Part shown: positions 7,733 through 16,763 of the stretch, in pieces
Layout of the letters: each line of letters opens with the position of its first letter
Numbering within the stretch: position 1 is the stretch's first letter
Assembly: GCF_001556045.1 (NCBI RefSeq)
Contig: NZ_LSIC01000143.1
Span: 1-29,396 of the forward strand
Direction of reading: 5' to 3'
DNA: 29,396 nucleotides
Source of the DNA: Bradyrhizobium sp. CCH5-F6
GTDB lineage: Bacteria > Pseudomonadota > Alphaproteobacteria > Rhizobiales > Xanthobacteraceae
The notes under the pieces: model-generated
What the model saw: only the letters and a program-made list of their open reading frames with translations
What the model was told of the DNA's origin: nothing
The model's database searches: none
Position numbers and translations under genes: made by a program

Positions 7733-9247
7733 ATGACGGTTGCGATCGAGATGGGGCAGACCACGGCAGGCGCCGCGGCGGCCATGGACCTCGAGGAACT
7801 GCTGGCAACCCGCCTCCTGGTGCAGGGCAATTCGGGCTCCGGCAAGTCGCATCTGTTGCGGCGGCTCCTGGAGCAGAGCGCGCCCTGGGTGCAGCAGGCC
7901 ATCATCGATCCCGAAGGCGATTTCGTCACGCTGGCCGAGCGCTTCGGCCATCTGGTGATCGAGGCCGAGGATCACACCGAGCGCGGCCTTCAGGTCGCGG
8001 GCGAGCGCGCCCGGCTGCATCGGGTCTCCACCGTACTCAATCTCGAAGGGCTGGACGCCGAGAATCAGATGCGGCGTGCCGCGGCATTCCTCGGCGGCCT
8101 GTTCGACGTCGACCGCGACCACTGGTACCCGATGCTCGTCGTCGTCGACGAGGCGCAGTTGTTCGCGCCGGCGGTGGCCGGCGAAGTCTCGGACGAGGCG
8201 CGTAAACTGTCGCTCGGCGCCATGACGAATCTGATGTGCCGCGGCCGCAAGCGCGGGCTGGCCGGGATCATCGCGACGCAGCGCCTGGCGAAGCTCGCCA
8301 AGAACGTCGCCGCGGAAGCTTCCAACTTCCTGATGGGGCGGACCTTCCTCGACATCGACATGGCGCGCGCCGCGGACCTGCTCGGCATGGAGCGGCGGCA
8401 GGCCGAAGCCTTTCGCGATCTCGAACGCGGCCAGTTCATGGCGCTGGGACCTGCGCTCTCGCGCCGTCCGCTGCGTTTGAACATCGGCCCGACCGACACC
8501 AGTCCGCGCAACTCGACGCCGCGTCTGATGCCGCTGCCGGAGGCGACGCTGGAGGATGCGCGCGCCGTGATCCTGGCGGCACCGCCGCCAGATGCCAGCC
8601 GGTCGCAGCGGCGGCCTGCGCCGGATCTGTTGGAGCAGCTTCGCGCGGCGAAGGCGGCCGCAACGCCGGAGATCCGGCCCGAGGCGGTCGAAGTGCCGGT
8701 GAGCGCGGAAGAGCTTGCGGAGCGGCGCGAGCGCGTGGATCGCACCCTTCGTGCCGTGCTGGCGGAGCCCGATGCCGGCTTCCGCGCCATCGGCGTGCTC
8801 TATCAGGAGTTCGTCGTCCGCTGCCGCATCGAGGGCCTCGGCACGGCCGTGCCGGACCTCAACGAATTCCGCCGTATGCTGACGCATGCGCGCGCCGGCC
8901 TCGGAGCCGATCTGGCCGACGACGATGCCTGGCAGGACGTGGCGCTACGCGCCTCGATCCTGCCCGACGACATGCAGGGCGTGTTCATGATGATAGCACG
9001 CGCGGCGAAGGAAGGCTGGCCGTGTCCCGGCGATGCCGCGATCGCGCGTGCCTATGGCTCGCATTCGCTGCGACGCGCGCAGCGGCTGCTCGGCTACATG
9101 GAGGAGCAGGGCCTGATCGTCTGCCAGCTCGACGGCGGCGGACGCCGGATCGTGACGCTGGTCGAGCTCGCCTGGGCGACCGCACCGGGCGATCCCAATG
9201 CCGACGATCTGCCGGTGGAAAAGGCACAGAGCGCGGCTACGCTCTGA
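7733..9247 (+). CDS. HerA/DUF87-type ATPase
   Basis: 504 residues. The Walker A motif QGNSGSGKS is at 31-39, with LVQGNSGSGKSHLLRRLLE typical of HerA/DUF87 proteins. The following IIDPEGDFVTL (57-67) corresponds to the DP-x-G-(D/E) motif of HerA/FtsK-like motors, and Walker B is MLVVVDE (134-140). A GIIATQR motif (sensor/arginine region) lies near 183-189. The C-terminal 250 residues are helical and may include winged-helix elements (ARAYGSHSLRRAQRLLGYMEEQGL). HerA-type proteins form hexameric DNA pumps, often with a NurA nuclease; no nuclease gene is adjacent here. The ATG follows CGGGGAC. It probably forms a transcription unit with the cysteine-cluster gene before it, and converges with livF-like gene 38 bases on. 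Confidence 0.85.
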   Translation: MTVAIEMGQTTAGAAAAMDLEELLATRLLVQGNSGSGKSHLLRRLLEQSAPWVQQAIIDPEGDFVTLAERFGHLVIEAEDHTERGLQVAGERARLHRVSTVLNLEGLDAENQMRRAAAFLGGLFDVDRDHWYPMLVVVDEAQLFAPAVAGEVSDEARKLSLGAMTNLMCRGRKRGLAGIIATQRLAKLAKNVAAEASNFLMGRTFLDIDMARAADLLGMERRQAEAFRDLERGQFMALGPALSRRPLRLNIGPTDTSPRNSTPRLMPLPEATLEDARAVILAAPPPDASRSQRRPAPDLLEQLRAAKAAATPEIRPEAVEVPVSAEELAERRERVDRTLRAVLAEPDAGFRAIGVLYQEFVVRCRIEGLGTAVPDLNEFRRMLTHARAGLGADLADDDAWQDVALRASILPDDMQGVFMMIARAAKEGWPCPGDAAIARAYGSHSLRRAQRLLGYMEEQGLIVCQLDGGGRRIVTLVELAWATAPGDPNADDLPVEKAQSAATL

Positions 9248-9285
9248 ACGTTACAGCATGATCCGGAAGAGTGCGCAGCGGCGCT

Positions 9286-10026
9286 TCAGGCCGCCTCGGA
9301 ACCTCCGAGATACGCATCACGCACGCGGGGATCGTCTTTCAGAACCCGCGCCGGGCCGGAGAGCACGATCCTGCCGGTCTGGAGCACGTAGGCTTCATGC
9401 GCGATCTCGAGCGCGAGGCTGGCGTTCTGCTCGACCATGAACACCGAGACGCCCTCCTGGTTGATGGTGCGGATCAGCTCCAGCACGCGATCGACATAGA
9501 GCGGCGAGAGGCCCATGGTCGGCTCGTCCATCACGATCATGCGGGGCCGGCTCATCAGCGCGCGCGCCATCGCCACCATCTGCTGTTCGCCGCCGGAGAG
9601 CGAGCCGGCGCGCTGCGACAGCCGCTGGCCGAGCTTGGGAAACAGCGTCAGCATCCTCTCGAGATCCTGCGCGACAGCATCGCGGTCGTTGCGCACGAAG
9701 GCACCCATCAGGATGTTCTCGCGGACGGTCATGTCCGCGAACAGCCGCCGCGCCTCCGGCACCGAGGCGATGCCGCGGCGGACGATCTGCGGCGTGGAGA
9801 GGCCGATCAGCGAGTCGCCGTCGAACGTCACCTCGCCCGAGCGCGGCTTCACCAGGCCCAGAATGATCTTCATCGTCGTCGACTTGCCGCTGGCATTGCC
9901 GCCGAGCAGGCAGACGATATGGCCGCGCGCGACCGATATCGACAGGTCGAAATGCACCTGTGCCTGGCCGTAGAACGTATTGACGTTCGACAAGGCCAGC
10001 AGCGGTTCGGGCGAAGGATTGGTCAT
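9286..10026 (-). CDS. livF: ABC transporter ATPase, LivF type
   Basis: 246 residues. Walker A GGNASGKST (42-50), signature LSGGEQQ (142-148) and Walker B MIVMDEP (162-168), followed by TMGLSP, identify the LivF branch of amino-acid/amide/urea ABC ATPases. The Walker A has Asn-Ala in the middle positions, common in this branch. It energises uptake with LivG at the inner face of the membrane. Its start overlaps the LivG stop by four bases, so translation is probably coupled. It is the last gene of the island, ending 38 bases from the convergent ATPase gene. The four-part transporter is HAAT type; the substrate need not be leucine. Confidence 0.95.
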   Translation of the reverse strand: MTNPSPEPLLALSNVNTFYGQAQVHFDLSISVARGHIVCLLGGNASGKSTTMKIILGLVKPRSGEVTFDGDSLIGLSTPQIVRRGIASVPEARRLFADMTVRENILMGAFVRNDRDAVAQDLERMLTLFPKLGQRLSQRAGSLSGGEQQMVAMARALMSRPRMIVMDEPTMGLSPLYVDRVLELIRTINQEGVSVFMVEQNASLALEIAHEAYVLQTGRIVLSGPARVLKDDPRVRDAYLGGSEAA

Positions 10027-10871
10027 GCCGCGCTCTCCTGCTCCGCCGCTCCCCTCAGCCCGTGGCCGAGATAGGCCTCGATCACCTTGGGATCGCTCCG
10101 GACCTCGTCGCCTCGGCCTTCGGCGATCTTCTTGCCTTCGTCCATGACCATGACGCGGTCGGACAGGCGCATCACCATCTCCAGCTTGTGCTCGATGAGG
10201 AGAATGGTCAGCCCTTCGGCCTTCAGCTCGGCGACGAGGCCCTGCATCTCCGCGGTTTCGGTCGGGTTCATGCCGGCGGTCGGTTCATCCAGCAGCAAGA
10301 GGCGCGGCCTCAAGGCGAGCGCCCGCGCGATCTCGACGCGGCGGCGGTTGGCGTAGGAAAGGCTATAGGCCGGCTGGTCGATCCGCGGCAGGAGCCGCTC
10401 GCCGAAACGCGCGAGTATGGCTTTAACCTCCTCGCGCAACTGTTCTTCTTCCGCCTTGACGCTGGCGGGCCGTAGCAGCGCCAGCCCCAGCTCCAGGAGC
10501 GGACCGATCACCGGCACGGCCGGCTTCACCGCCCGCAGACGGGTGTGCGCGCCGATCAGAACGTTGTCCATCACGCTGAGATTGCCGAACACGCGCCCGA
10601 GCTGGAAGGTGCGCGCAATGCCTTCGGCGGCAAGCCGCTCCGGCGAGAACCCCGTGATGTCCTGCCCCTCGAAGCTGACGACGCCGGCATCGGGCCGGTC
10701 GAGCCCAGTCACGAGATTGAACAGCGTCGTCTTGCCGGCGCCGTTCGGGCCGATGATGCTGATCAGTTCGCCCTTGGCGAGGTCGAGATCAATGGTGTCG
10801 ACGGCGGTGAGGCCGCCGAAGCGGCGCGTCAGGCCGCGCAAGGACAACAGGGGCGCGTGCTGCTCCGTCAT
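10023..10871 (-). CDS. livG: ABC transporter ATPase, LivG type
   Basis: 282 residues, slightly longer than typical LivG. Walker A GPNGAGKTT (41-49), a degenerate signature LSYANRR (171-177), as is usual for LivG where SGG is replaced, and Walker B LLLLDEP (191-197) followed by TAGMNPTET. An extra charged helix-rich stretch (residues 115-160) separates the Q-loop from the signature. It pairs with LivF as the nucleotide-binding heterodimer. Its first base is shared with the last base of the permease gene and its end overlaps LivF by four bases, a tightly packed operon. Confidence 0.95.
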   Translation of the reverse strand: MTEQHAPLLSLRGLTRRFGGLTAVDTIDLDLAKGELISIIGPNGAGKTTLFNLVTGLDRPDAGVVSFEGQDITGFSPERLAAEGIARTFQLGRVFGNLSVMDNVLIGAHTRLRAVKPAVPVIGPLLELGLALLRPASVKAEEEQLREEVKAILARFGERLLPRIDQPAYSLSYANRRRVEIARALALRPRLLLLDEPTAGMNPTETAEMQGLVAELKAEGLTILLIEHKLEMVMRLSDRVMVMDEGKKIAEGRGDEVRSDPKVIEAYLGHGLRGAAEQESAA

Positions 10872-12694
10872 CAGATCGTCCCCAGCAGGCCCTGCGGCCT
10901 GAATCGCACGAGCAGCAGCAGCACGATGCCGTAGATCAGGATGCGGTACTCGGCCGCGATCCGGAAGACTTCGGGCAGGCCGACCAGCGCGACCGATCCG
11001 ACGATCGCGCCGACGACGTTGCCGAGGCCGCCGAGGATGACGACCGTCAGCGCCAGGATGGATTGCTGTGTATTGAAGGTCTCGTGGTTGATGTAGGAAT
11101 AGAGATGCGCGGCGATGCCGCCGCTGACGCCGGCCGCGAAGCCACCGAAGATGAAGGCCAGTGATTTGTAGCGGTTCAGGCTGAGCCCATAGGCGCGCGC
11201 CGCGATGTCGTCGTCGCGGATGGCGCGGAAGCTGCGGCCGAGATGCGAGCCGAGCAACCGCCCTTGAAGCAGCGCCAGCACGATCATCACGGCGAGACTG
11301 AACCAGTAGACCGATGACGGGCTGATCAGATCGTAGCCGAACAGCGACAGCGGCGGGATGCCGGAGATGCCGATCGGACCGCGGGTGACGCTTTCCCAGT
11401 TCAAGATCGCCAGCGCCACGATCTCGCCGATGGCGAGGGTGGCGATCGAGACGTAATGCCCGCGCAGGCGGAACGACGGCGAGATCAGGAGCGTGCCGAG
11501 CGCAGCGCTCATCAGCCCGCCGCCGATGACGGCGAGGCCGACCGGGACGGAGAGCGTCAGCGACAGCAGCGCGGACGTATAGGCGCCGATCGCGAGCAGC
11601 GCGGCGTGGCCGAGCGAAACCTGCCCCATCGTTCCCGCAACCAGTGTCAGGCTGAGGGCGAGCATACCGAGCAGCCAGGCATTGATCAGGGTCTGGAGCA
11701 CGTAGAAAGACACCGGGAAGAACGGCAGGATTGCGAAGGCGGCAGCCGCGACCAGCAAGGCCCAGGGCGGAATGCGCACGGGCCGGCTCGGCGCGATGAA
11801 GGTTCCGGTGAGCGGCTCCGGCGGGGCCTGCCGGGCGCTGACGAGCAGGCCGTTCGGCCGCAGCACGAGCACGAGAACCAGCAGCAGGAACGCGAACAGA
11901 TTGCGGTAGCTGGTGCCGAAAACGGCAACGCCGTAGCTCTCGACCAGTCCCAGCAGAAGGCTGCCGATCACCGCACCCGGCACGTTGCCGGCGCCGCCGA
12001 CGACCTCGGCGACCACGCCCTTCAGCGTCGCCTGAAGACTCATCGCGGTGTCGATCTGGTTGTAGTACATGCCGACCAGCATGCCGGAGACGCCGCCGAG
12101 CGCAGCCGCGATACCGAATACCGCCTGATTGACGCGGTTGACGTCGACGCCCATCTGCATCGCCGCGTCGCGATCCTGCGCGGTGGCGCGCACGGCCCAG
12201 CCGAGCTTGGTGTAGCGCAGGAACACGAACAGCAGCAGCGCGCTGGTGAGCCCAACGCCGGCGATCAGGAGATCAAGCGGCCCGATGGTGCCGCCGCCGA
12301 GCTGGAAGCGGACATCAGGCAGCTGACTCGGCAGCGCGCGCGGATTGGGCGAGAAGATCAGCATCACCAGCTGATCGAGCACGAAGCTGATGCCGATCGT
12401 CGCGAGCAGCGGTGCAATGCGCACCGAGTTCTGGAGCGGGCGCAGGCCGAAGCGCTCGATGATCAAGCCGACCGCCGCGGCGGAAGCCGCCACCAGGATG
12501 ATGGTCAGCGGCAGCGGTGTATGCAGCTGCACCACCGCAACCCAGCCGATATAGGCGCCGACCAGATAGATCGAGCCTTGCGCGAAGTTGATCAGCCGGC
12601 TGACGCCGAAGATCAGCGCGAGCCCGACCGCGACGAGGGCGTAGACATTGCCGACGATCAGCCCGTTGATCGTGTAGTCGAGCCAGGAAGACAC
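10871..12694 (-). CDS. Fused LivH-LivM branched-chain-type ABC permease
   Basis: 607 residues, the sum of the two usual permeases. Residues 1-290 are LivH-like ([38 protein letters not shown], then [20 protein letters not shown]). A linker rich in Pro/Arg (about 290-310) leads to a LivM-like half ([58 protein letters not shown]). Each half keeps the conserved GG-x-GN-x-x-GA motif that contacts the ATPases. The fusion makes one chain form the whole membrane pore. It sits 56 bases downstream of the binding-protein gene and overlaps livG by one base. Such fusions are known but less common than separate genes. Confidence 0.95.
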   Translation of the reverse strand: MSSWLDYTINGLIVGNVYALVAVGLALIFGVSRLINFAQGSIYLVGAYIGWVAVVQLHTPLPLTIILVAASAAAVGLIIERFGLRPLQNSVRIAPLLATIGISFVLDQLVMLIFSPNPRALPSQLPDVRFQLGGGTIGPLDLLIAGVGLTSALLLFVFLRYTKLGWAVRATAQDRDAAMQMGVDVNRVNQAVFGIAAALGGVSGMLVGMYYNQIDTAMSLQATLKGVVAEVVGGAGNVPGAVIGSLLLGLVESYGVAVFGTSYRNLFAFLLLVLVLVLRPNGLLVSARQAPPEPLTGTFIAPSRPVRIPPWALLVAAAAFAILPFFPVSFYVLQTLINAWLLGMLALSLTLVAGTMGQVSLGHAALLAIGAYTSALLSLTLSVPVGLAVIGGGLMSAALGTLLISPSFRLRGHYVSIATLAIGEIVALAILNWESVTRGPIGISGIPPLSLFGYDLISPSSVYWFSLAVMIVLALLQGRLLGSHLGRSFRAIRDDDIAARAYGLSLNRYKSLAFIFGGFAAGVSGGIAAHLYSYINHETFNTQQSILALTVVILGGLGNVVGAIVGSVALVGLPEVFRIAAEYRILIYGIVLLLLVRFRPQGLLGTI

Positions 12695-12750
12695 GCAGCG
12701 TTCCCAATGTGGAGAGAAGAGCGGCTGGAGCGATCGCGCCGGCCATTACG

Positions 12751-13908
12751 TCAGGTCGGCTTGCCATCCAAGAGTGCGAACTTGCCCTTGCGCACGACGA
12801 GCTCGGCATTCATGGCGCCCTTGACGCGGCGACTCTCGACGTCGAACGTCGCCTGGCCGAAGATGACGCTGGAGACGTCCTTCACTTTGGCAAAGGCGTC
12901 GCGGATGGCGCGGCGATCGGTGCCGCCGATCTTGACCACTGCCGCCGCCATGTTCATCGCGTCGTAAGAATAGGCGTTGAACGCGTCGGGCTCCTGCCCG
13001 TTGTACTTGGCCTTGAAGCCCGCGATGAACTTCTTCACCTCGGGCCGCGGGTCTTCCGGGAAATAGCGCGTGCCGAGATGCACGTCCTCGACCGCCTCGC
13101 CGCCGAGCTCCAGGAATTTGGGCGAGTAGACCGAGCTGGCGGCGCAGATGGTCTGCTTCAAGCCGACCTGGCGTGCCTGGCGGGCGATCAGCGCACCGTC
13201 GGAATAATAGGAGATCAGGATCAGGCCATCCGGACTGGCATCGCGCACGCGCACCAGCGTCGAGCGGAAATCGCGCTCCTCCGCGATGTAGCCTTCGGTC
13301 ACCGCGACTTCGGCCCCGTATTCCTTCGCCGCCTTGACGAAATAGTCGCGGCTGGTGCGGCCCCAGTCGGTGTTGAGGTGCAGCACCGCGAGCTTCTTCA
13401 GGCCGAGCCGCTTCACGGCATAGGACGCCAGCAGCGGCTGCTCGTCGGCCTGGCTCACCGACGTGCTCCACATGAAGTCGCCGCCCTTAGTGAAGTCGGG
13501 GTGCGAATTGGTGAAGCCGAACTGCACGAGACCGCCGCGCTGATAGATCGGCGAGGCCGCCATCGAGGCGGGACTGGAGAAGTCGCCGAGCTCCATGACG
13601 ATGCGGGGATCGGAGACGAACTTCTGGGCAATCGCCACCGACTGACGCGGATCGCTCTGGCTGTCCTCGAACTGGTAGGCGAGCTTGCGGCCGTTGATGC
13701 CGCCGGCGGCGTGAATCTCGTCGAGCGCGAGATCAAAGCCCTGCTTCCATTGGGCGCCATATTGCGCGTTGGGCCCGGTCAACGGGCCACTGACGCCGAG
13801 CAGGATCGGTTCGGCGGATTGCGCAAGGGCGGCGCGCGAAAAGGCCGCTCCCGCCATCATGGCGGCGAGAGAGCCCCTGACCAGGGTTCGGCGATCGATG
13901 TTGCTCAT
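12751..13908 (-). CDS. Branched-chain-amino-acid-type ABC substrate-binding protein
   Basis: 385 residues from the ATG at 13908, chosen for the GGAG six to nine bases ahead; an ATG at 13920 lacks one. The N-terminus (DRRTLVRGSLAAMMAGAAF) has a twin-arginine-like motif with a hydrophobic core and a likely cut after ALAQS, so export may use Tat. The mature protein is a type I periplasmic binding protein (Peripla_BP_6): ILLGVSGPLTGPNAQYG begins the first lobe, AAGGINGRKLAYQFEDSQSD is the conserved segment, and AYSYDAMNMAA lies in the second lobe. These proteins bind amino acids, amides or aromatic acids. It follows the AhpD-like gene by 59 bases, which ties the transporter to the monooxygenase cassette. 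Confidence 0.93.
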   Translation of the reverse strand: MSNIDRRTLVRGSLAAMMAGAAFSRAALAQSAEPILLGVSGPLTGPNAQYGAQWKQGFDLALDEIHAAGGINGRKLAYQFEDSQSDPRQSVAIAQKFVSDPRIVMELGDFSSPASMAASPIYQRGGLVQFGFTNSHPDFTKGGDFMWSTSVSQADEQPLLASYAVKRLGLKKLAVLHLNTDWGRTSRDYFVKAAKEYGAEVAVTEGYIAEERDFRSTLVRVRDASPDGLILISYYSDGALIARQARQVGLKQTICAASSVYSPKFLELGGEAVEDVHLGTRYFPEDPRPEVKKFIAGFKAKYNGQEPDAFNAYSYDAMNMAAAVVKIGGTDRRAIRDAFAKVKDVSSVIFGQATFDVESRRVKGAMNAELVVRKGKFALLDGKPT

Positions 13909-13967
13909 GCACGGCTCCATCCATTCAATGTTGAAACAAGCAGCAATTCTCGTGCCGGTGGGATTGC

Positions 13968-14552
13968 CTATTTCGAAGGCTCGCCGAGCGACAGCATCAG
14001 CCGGTTTGCCCAATTGAAGAACGAGGCGCCGTTGATGACGTCGACGATCTCGGCATCGACGAGGCCCGCGTGGCGCAGCTCCGCGACATTGTCGGGACCG
14101 AACGCGATCGGCGTCGCGGCCAGTGCAACCGAGGCCCTGACCACGGCATTCCAGCGTTCGCCGAGATCGGCCTTGATGCCTTCGTCGAGCAGGCGCTGCA
14201 CGTCGTCGCGGCGTTTGGAATAGGTGCTGGCAAAGCGCGCATGCACGGAGGCGCAGTAGATGCAGCCGTTGTAGCGCGAGGTCGCCGCCGCCGCGAGCTC
14301 GCGCTCGGCGCGCGGCAGTCCGTCGGCGGTGTTGTAGAAGATGTCCTTGTCGGTCCTGGTCCGGGCCTCCAGCACCTCGGGATCGCGCACCAGGAGACGG
14401 AAATACTCCGACTTTGCCCGGGCGCGGTCGACCAGGCCGGCGAAGTGCCGTTCGGTCAGCTCGGCCTCTGGCAGCGGATCGATCCACGAGACCCAGCCGA
14501 GCTCGTCCTGGGTGAAGACGACGGGCGGATTGACGGTGCTTGCAGTGCTCAT
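13968..14552 (-). CDS. Alkylhydroperoxidase-domain protein, Avi_7169 type
   Basis: 194 residues from the ATG at 14552, preceded by a perfect AAGGAG. The AhpD/CMD fold is shown by RYNGCIYCASVHARFAS (93-109), with the C97-x2-C100-x3-H104 pattern of AhpD-like peroxidases, in which the two cysteines form the redox pair and the histidine is part of the proton relay. A long N-terminal extension precedes the fold. The length, extension and neighbours match the TIGRFAM-style family named after Avi_7169, which is recalled to occur beside the Avi_7170-type protein and the KPN_01858-type luciferase-like enzyme. It may remove a peroxide by-product or take part in substrate turnover; neither is shown. The neighbouring gene ends 10 bases before its start. 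Confidence 0.88.
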   Translation of the reverse strand: MSTASTVNPPVVFTQDELGWVSWIDPLPEAELTERHFAGLVDRARAKSEYFRLLVRDPEVLEARTRTDKDIFYNTADGLPRAERELAAAATSRYNGCIYCASVHARFASTYSKRRDDVQRLLDEGIKADLGERWNAVVRASVALAATPIAFGPDNVAELRHAGLVDAEIVDVINGASFFNWANRLMLSLGEPSK

Positions 14553-14562
14553 GATGGTCTCC

Positions 14563-15180
14563 TTACGCACCGGCCGCAACGCGCCCGAGCGAGGCGCCGA
14601 GCACGCGCAGGCCCGTGACGACGCGCACCTGGAACGACAGGAACGCAACGAGCTGAGAAAGGGTGACGATGCCGGTCTCCGACCAGCCGGCGGCCAGCAG
14701 CGCCTTCATGTCGGCGGATGCGGCATCGCGCGGCCGGAACACCAGGAGGTGCGCATGCTCGAGCGCCGCTGCGAGCCTCGCGCCGAGGACGGGCCTGCGC
14801 TCCGCGCCGACGCGATAGATCAGCCCGGTCTGGTTCTCGATCGACAACGGTCCGGCCGGAAACGCGCCATACGGTCCGGAGGTCTTGCCGCGCTCGATCT
14901 CGGCCTCGATCGCCTCGAGCAGGGGCGGCCCATCCGCGGTGGTGGCGAGCTTCTGGCGATAGAAGGCGGCGACGGGGGACTCGCCATGGAGCCCGGTCAC
15001 GAAGAACGCGACGGCCGCGCGCTCGGCGAGCGAAAACTCGCTCGCGTCGATCGGCTCGAACAGGGCGAGATAGCTCTTCTGCGCGTTCTCGCGCGCCTGC
15101 AGACGCCGCGCGCGGATGGCGTCGAGAGCCGATCCCGGCTCGATCCCGGCGAGCGTGTCTATGATATCCTGCGTACCCAT
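14563..15180 (-). CDS. CMD-domain protein, Avi_7170 type
   Basis: 205 residues. It resembles the AhpD/carboxymuconolactone-decarboxylase helical fold (FSLAERAAVAFFVTGLHGE near 69-87; MKALLAAGWSETGIVTLSQLVAFLSFQVRVVTGL in the C-terminal third, given by position 158-191) but has no C-x-x-C pair, so it cannot be a classical thiol peroxidase. It probably partners the Avi_7169-type protein, whose gene starts 10 bases downstream, perhaps as a non-catalytic or differently acting subunit. The C-terminal GLRVLG is the usual end of the family. The luciferase-like monooxygenase gene ends 37 bases upstream. Confidence 0.85.
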   Translation of the reverse strand: MGTQDIIDTLAGIEPGSALDAIRARRLQARENAQKSYLALFEPIDASEFSLAERAAVAFFVTGLHGESPVAAFYRQKLATTADGPPLLEAIEAEIERGKTSGPYGAFPAGPLSIENQTGLIYRVGAERRPVLGARLAAALEHAHLLVFRPRDAASADMKALLAAGWSETGIVTLSQLVAFLSFQVRVVTGLRVLGASLGRVAAGA

Positions 15181-15217
15181 CAGTCAGCCTCGTGCGACGC
15201 GATCATGTTCATTCCGG

Positions 15218-16261
15218 TTATCCCGCCAGCGCTACATCGGGTGCCGCCCGGATCCAGCCCAGCGCCGGCGCAACCTTCTCCGCGACGAGATCGATCGAGC
15301 GCAGGACGTGGGGATGCGGGGCGTCGACCGAATGTACCTGGAAGACGAGGTCGGTCACCCGCTCCAGCGTGGCATCCGAGCGGAGCGAGGCGATCACCTC
15401 GTCCGCGCCGCCGACATGGGTGTCGAACGCGGCGATCATCTCCTCCAGCGTCTCGCCCGGCCTCGCGTGGCCACCCTTGAGGAACTGCGGCAGCGCGCGT
15501 CGCAACCCGATGTCTGCGAACCGTAACGCCTCGCGATGGTCGTCGGCGACGAAGACGCTGCGCGAGGCCATGATGCGCGGCTCGCAGCCCGGCGGCAGCG
15601 CCGCCAGATAGGCATCGATGATCGGGTTCTGGATCTCGGCCAGCGTGGCATTCGGCGCCTCCTTGGCGCGCGGCTGCGTGCGCGACAGCAAGAGACCGTC
15701 GCCGGCCTTGCCGGCCCGGGCACCGCCCGCGACCGAGAATGTCGCCTGCCAGATGCGCTTGTCCAATTGCGGCCGTTGCGGATAGAGCGTGTCGCCCCCG
15801 TCGAGCGGCTTGCCGACCAGGGCCGCGCGGACGACGTCCAGATTGCGCGCGAAGATCTCGTTGCGCTGGGCACTGTCGAGGCCGAAGGCGGCAAAGGCCG
15901 ACGGGTTACCGCCGGTGCCGACACCGAGCTCGAAGCGGCCGTTGCAGAGCAGATCGAGAACCGCGGCGTCCTCCGCCACGCGCACCGCATTCTCCAGCGG
16001 CAACGTGACGATGCCGGTGCCGAGGCGGATGCGCGAGGTCTGCGCGGCGACGTAGCCGAGGAAGGTGAAGGGCGACGGCAGGCCGCCCTCGCGCTCGTGG
16101 AAATGATGCTGCGCGATCCACGCGGAATCGAGCCCCGCCTTTTCGGCGCGCACGATCTGCTCCGCGGCGAAGCGATAGCGGTCCGCCGGCGGCGCGTCGT
16201 CGAGCAGCCGCGTGAAAAATCCAAGTCTCTTCGGCTTTGCCGACCGTGTCATGCCAACCAT
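15218..16261 (-). CDS. FMN-dependent luciferase-like monooxygenase, KPN_01858 type
   Basis: 347 residues (a second ATG three codons later is also possible). It has the bacterial luciferase (LLM) TIM-barrel features: LGFFTRL at the first strand, AEKAGLDSAWIAQHHFHE (40-55) with the paired histidines that line the flavin/active site, RIRLGTGIVTLPLENAVRVAED (from about residue 78) and FELGVGTGG. These enzymes use reduced FMN from a separate reductase, or bound flavin, to insert oxygen, often cleaving C-S, C-N or C-C bonds. A dedicated FMN reductase gene is not seen nearby. It precedes two CMD/AhpD genes and follows a third, a cassette suggesting oxidative catabolism of an imported compound. CGGAGG lies 14 bases ahead of the ATG, an unusually long gap. 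Confidence 0.9.
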   Translation of the reverse strand: MVGMTRSAKPKRLGFFTRLLDDAPPADRYRFAAEQIVRAEKAGLDSAWIAQHHFHEREGGLPSPFTFLGYVAAQTSRIRLGTGIVTLPLENAVRVAEDAAVLDLLCNGRFELGVGTGGNPSAFAAFGLDSAQRNEIFARNLDVVRAALVGKPLDGGDTLYPQRPQLDKRIWQATFSVAGGARAGKAGDGLLLSRTQPRAKEAPNATLAEIQNPIIDAYLAALPPGCEPRIMASRSVFVADDHREALRFADIGLRRALPQFLKGGHARPGETLEEMIAAFDTHVGGADEVIASLRSDATLERVTDLVFQVHSVDAPHPHVLRSIDLVAEKVAPALGWIRAAPDVALAG

Positions 16262-16304
16262 CGTTCGCTCACGAGCCTCCGGAGTCCAGTCTCTTGCCGT
16301 GCCA

Positions 16305-16703
16305 TCATCCAGCCTTGCCCCCGGTCTCCGTTTCCGCGAAGACCCGCCGCGCCACGCGGACTGCGTCCAGCGTCGCCGGCCAGCCGCAATAGGGCCCGGT
16401 GTGGATCAGGATTTCCCGGATTTCCTCCCGCGTAAAGCCGTTCCGTATCGCGCCGCGCAGGTGGATCGCGAGCTCGTGAGGCCGGTTGAGCGCCGTCAAC
16501 ATCGCGAGATTCATCATCAGCCGCGCCTTGATGTCGATGCCCGGACGCTTCCACACCGTGCCCCATCCGGCCTCGGTCATGACCTCCTGCATGGCCATCG
16601 CGAAATCGTCGTTCTGCGCTTCCGACCAGGCGCGGTCGACATAGTCGTCCCCGAGCACCTTGCGTTTCAGCGCCATGCCCTCGTCAAAATGAGCCGACGT
16701 CAT
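16305..16703 (-). CDS. Carboxymuconolactone-decarboxylase-family protein (PcaC-like)
   Basis: 132 residues, the length of stand-alone PcaC/CMD proteins. The core is ARLMMNLAMLTALNRPHELAI (by position 60-80), then HLRGAIRNGFTREEIREIL and HTGPYCGWPATLDAVR (101-116), with H81 and the YCGWPA motif conserved in 4-carboxymuconolactone decarboxylases. No other beta-ketoadipate gene is present, so a side role in the monooxygenase cassette is more likely than protocatechuate catabolism. The ATG at 16703 is chosen because AAGGAG lies nine bases before it; an ATG at 16712 touches that site and is too close. It sits between the double ATPase gene (60 bases upstream) and the luciferase-like gene (43 bases downstream). 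Confidence 0.85.
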   Translation of the reverse strand: MTSAHFDEGMALKRKVLGDDYVDRAWSEAQNDDFAMAMQEVMTEAGWGTVWKRPGIDIKARLMMNLAMLTALNRPHELAIHLRGAIRNGFTREEIREILIHTGPYCGWPATLDAVRVARRVFAETETGGKAG

Positions 16704-16763
16704 CTCGTCCATCTCCTTGCGGATCCCTGCCTCGCGCAAACCTGCGTCGTCGTCCCGGACTGC

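Noticed and set aside
7544..9261. Overlapping long frames on both strands over the HerA-type ATPase
   Set aside because: The frame starting at 7733 has intact Walker A and B motifs; the others have none and are Arg/Ala-rich.
11456..14223. Two frames of over 500 codons on the plus strand
   Set aside because: They are antisense to the LivHM permease and binding-protein genes; the products are low-complexity Arg/Gln/Glu/His mixtures.
13909..14487. Upstream extension of the HAAT binding-protein frame
   Set aside because: The extension overlaps the AhpD-like gene in another frame; the ATG at 13908 has both a ribosome site and the signal peptide.
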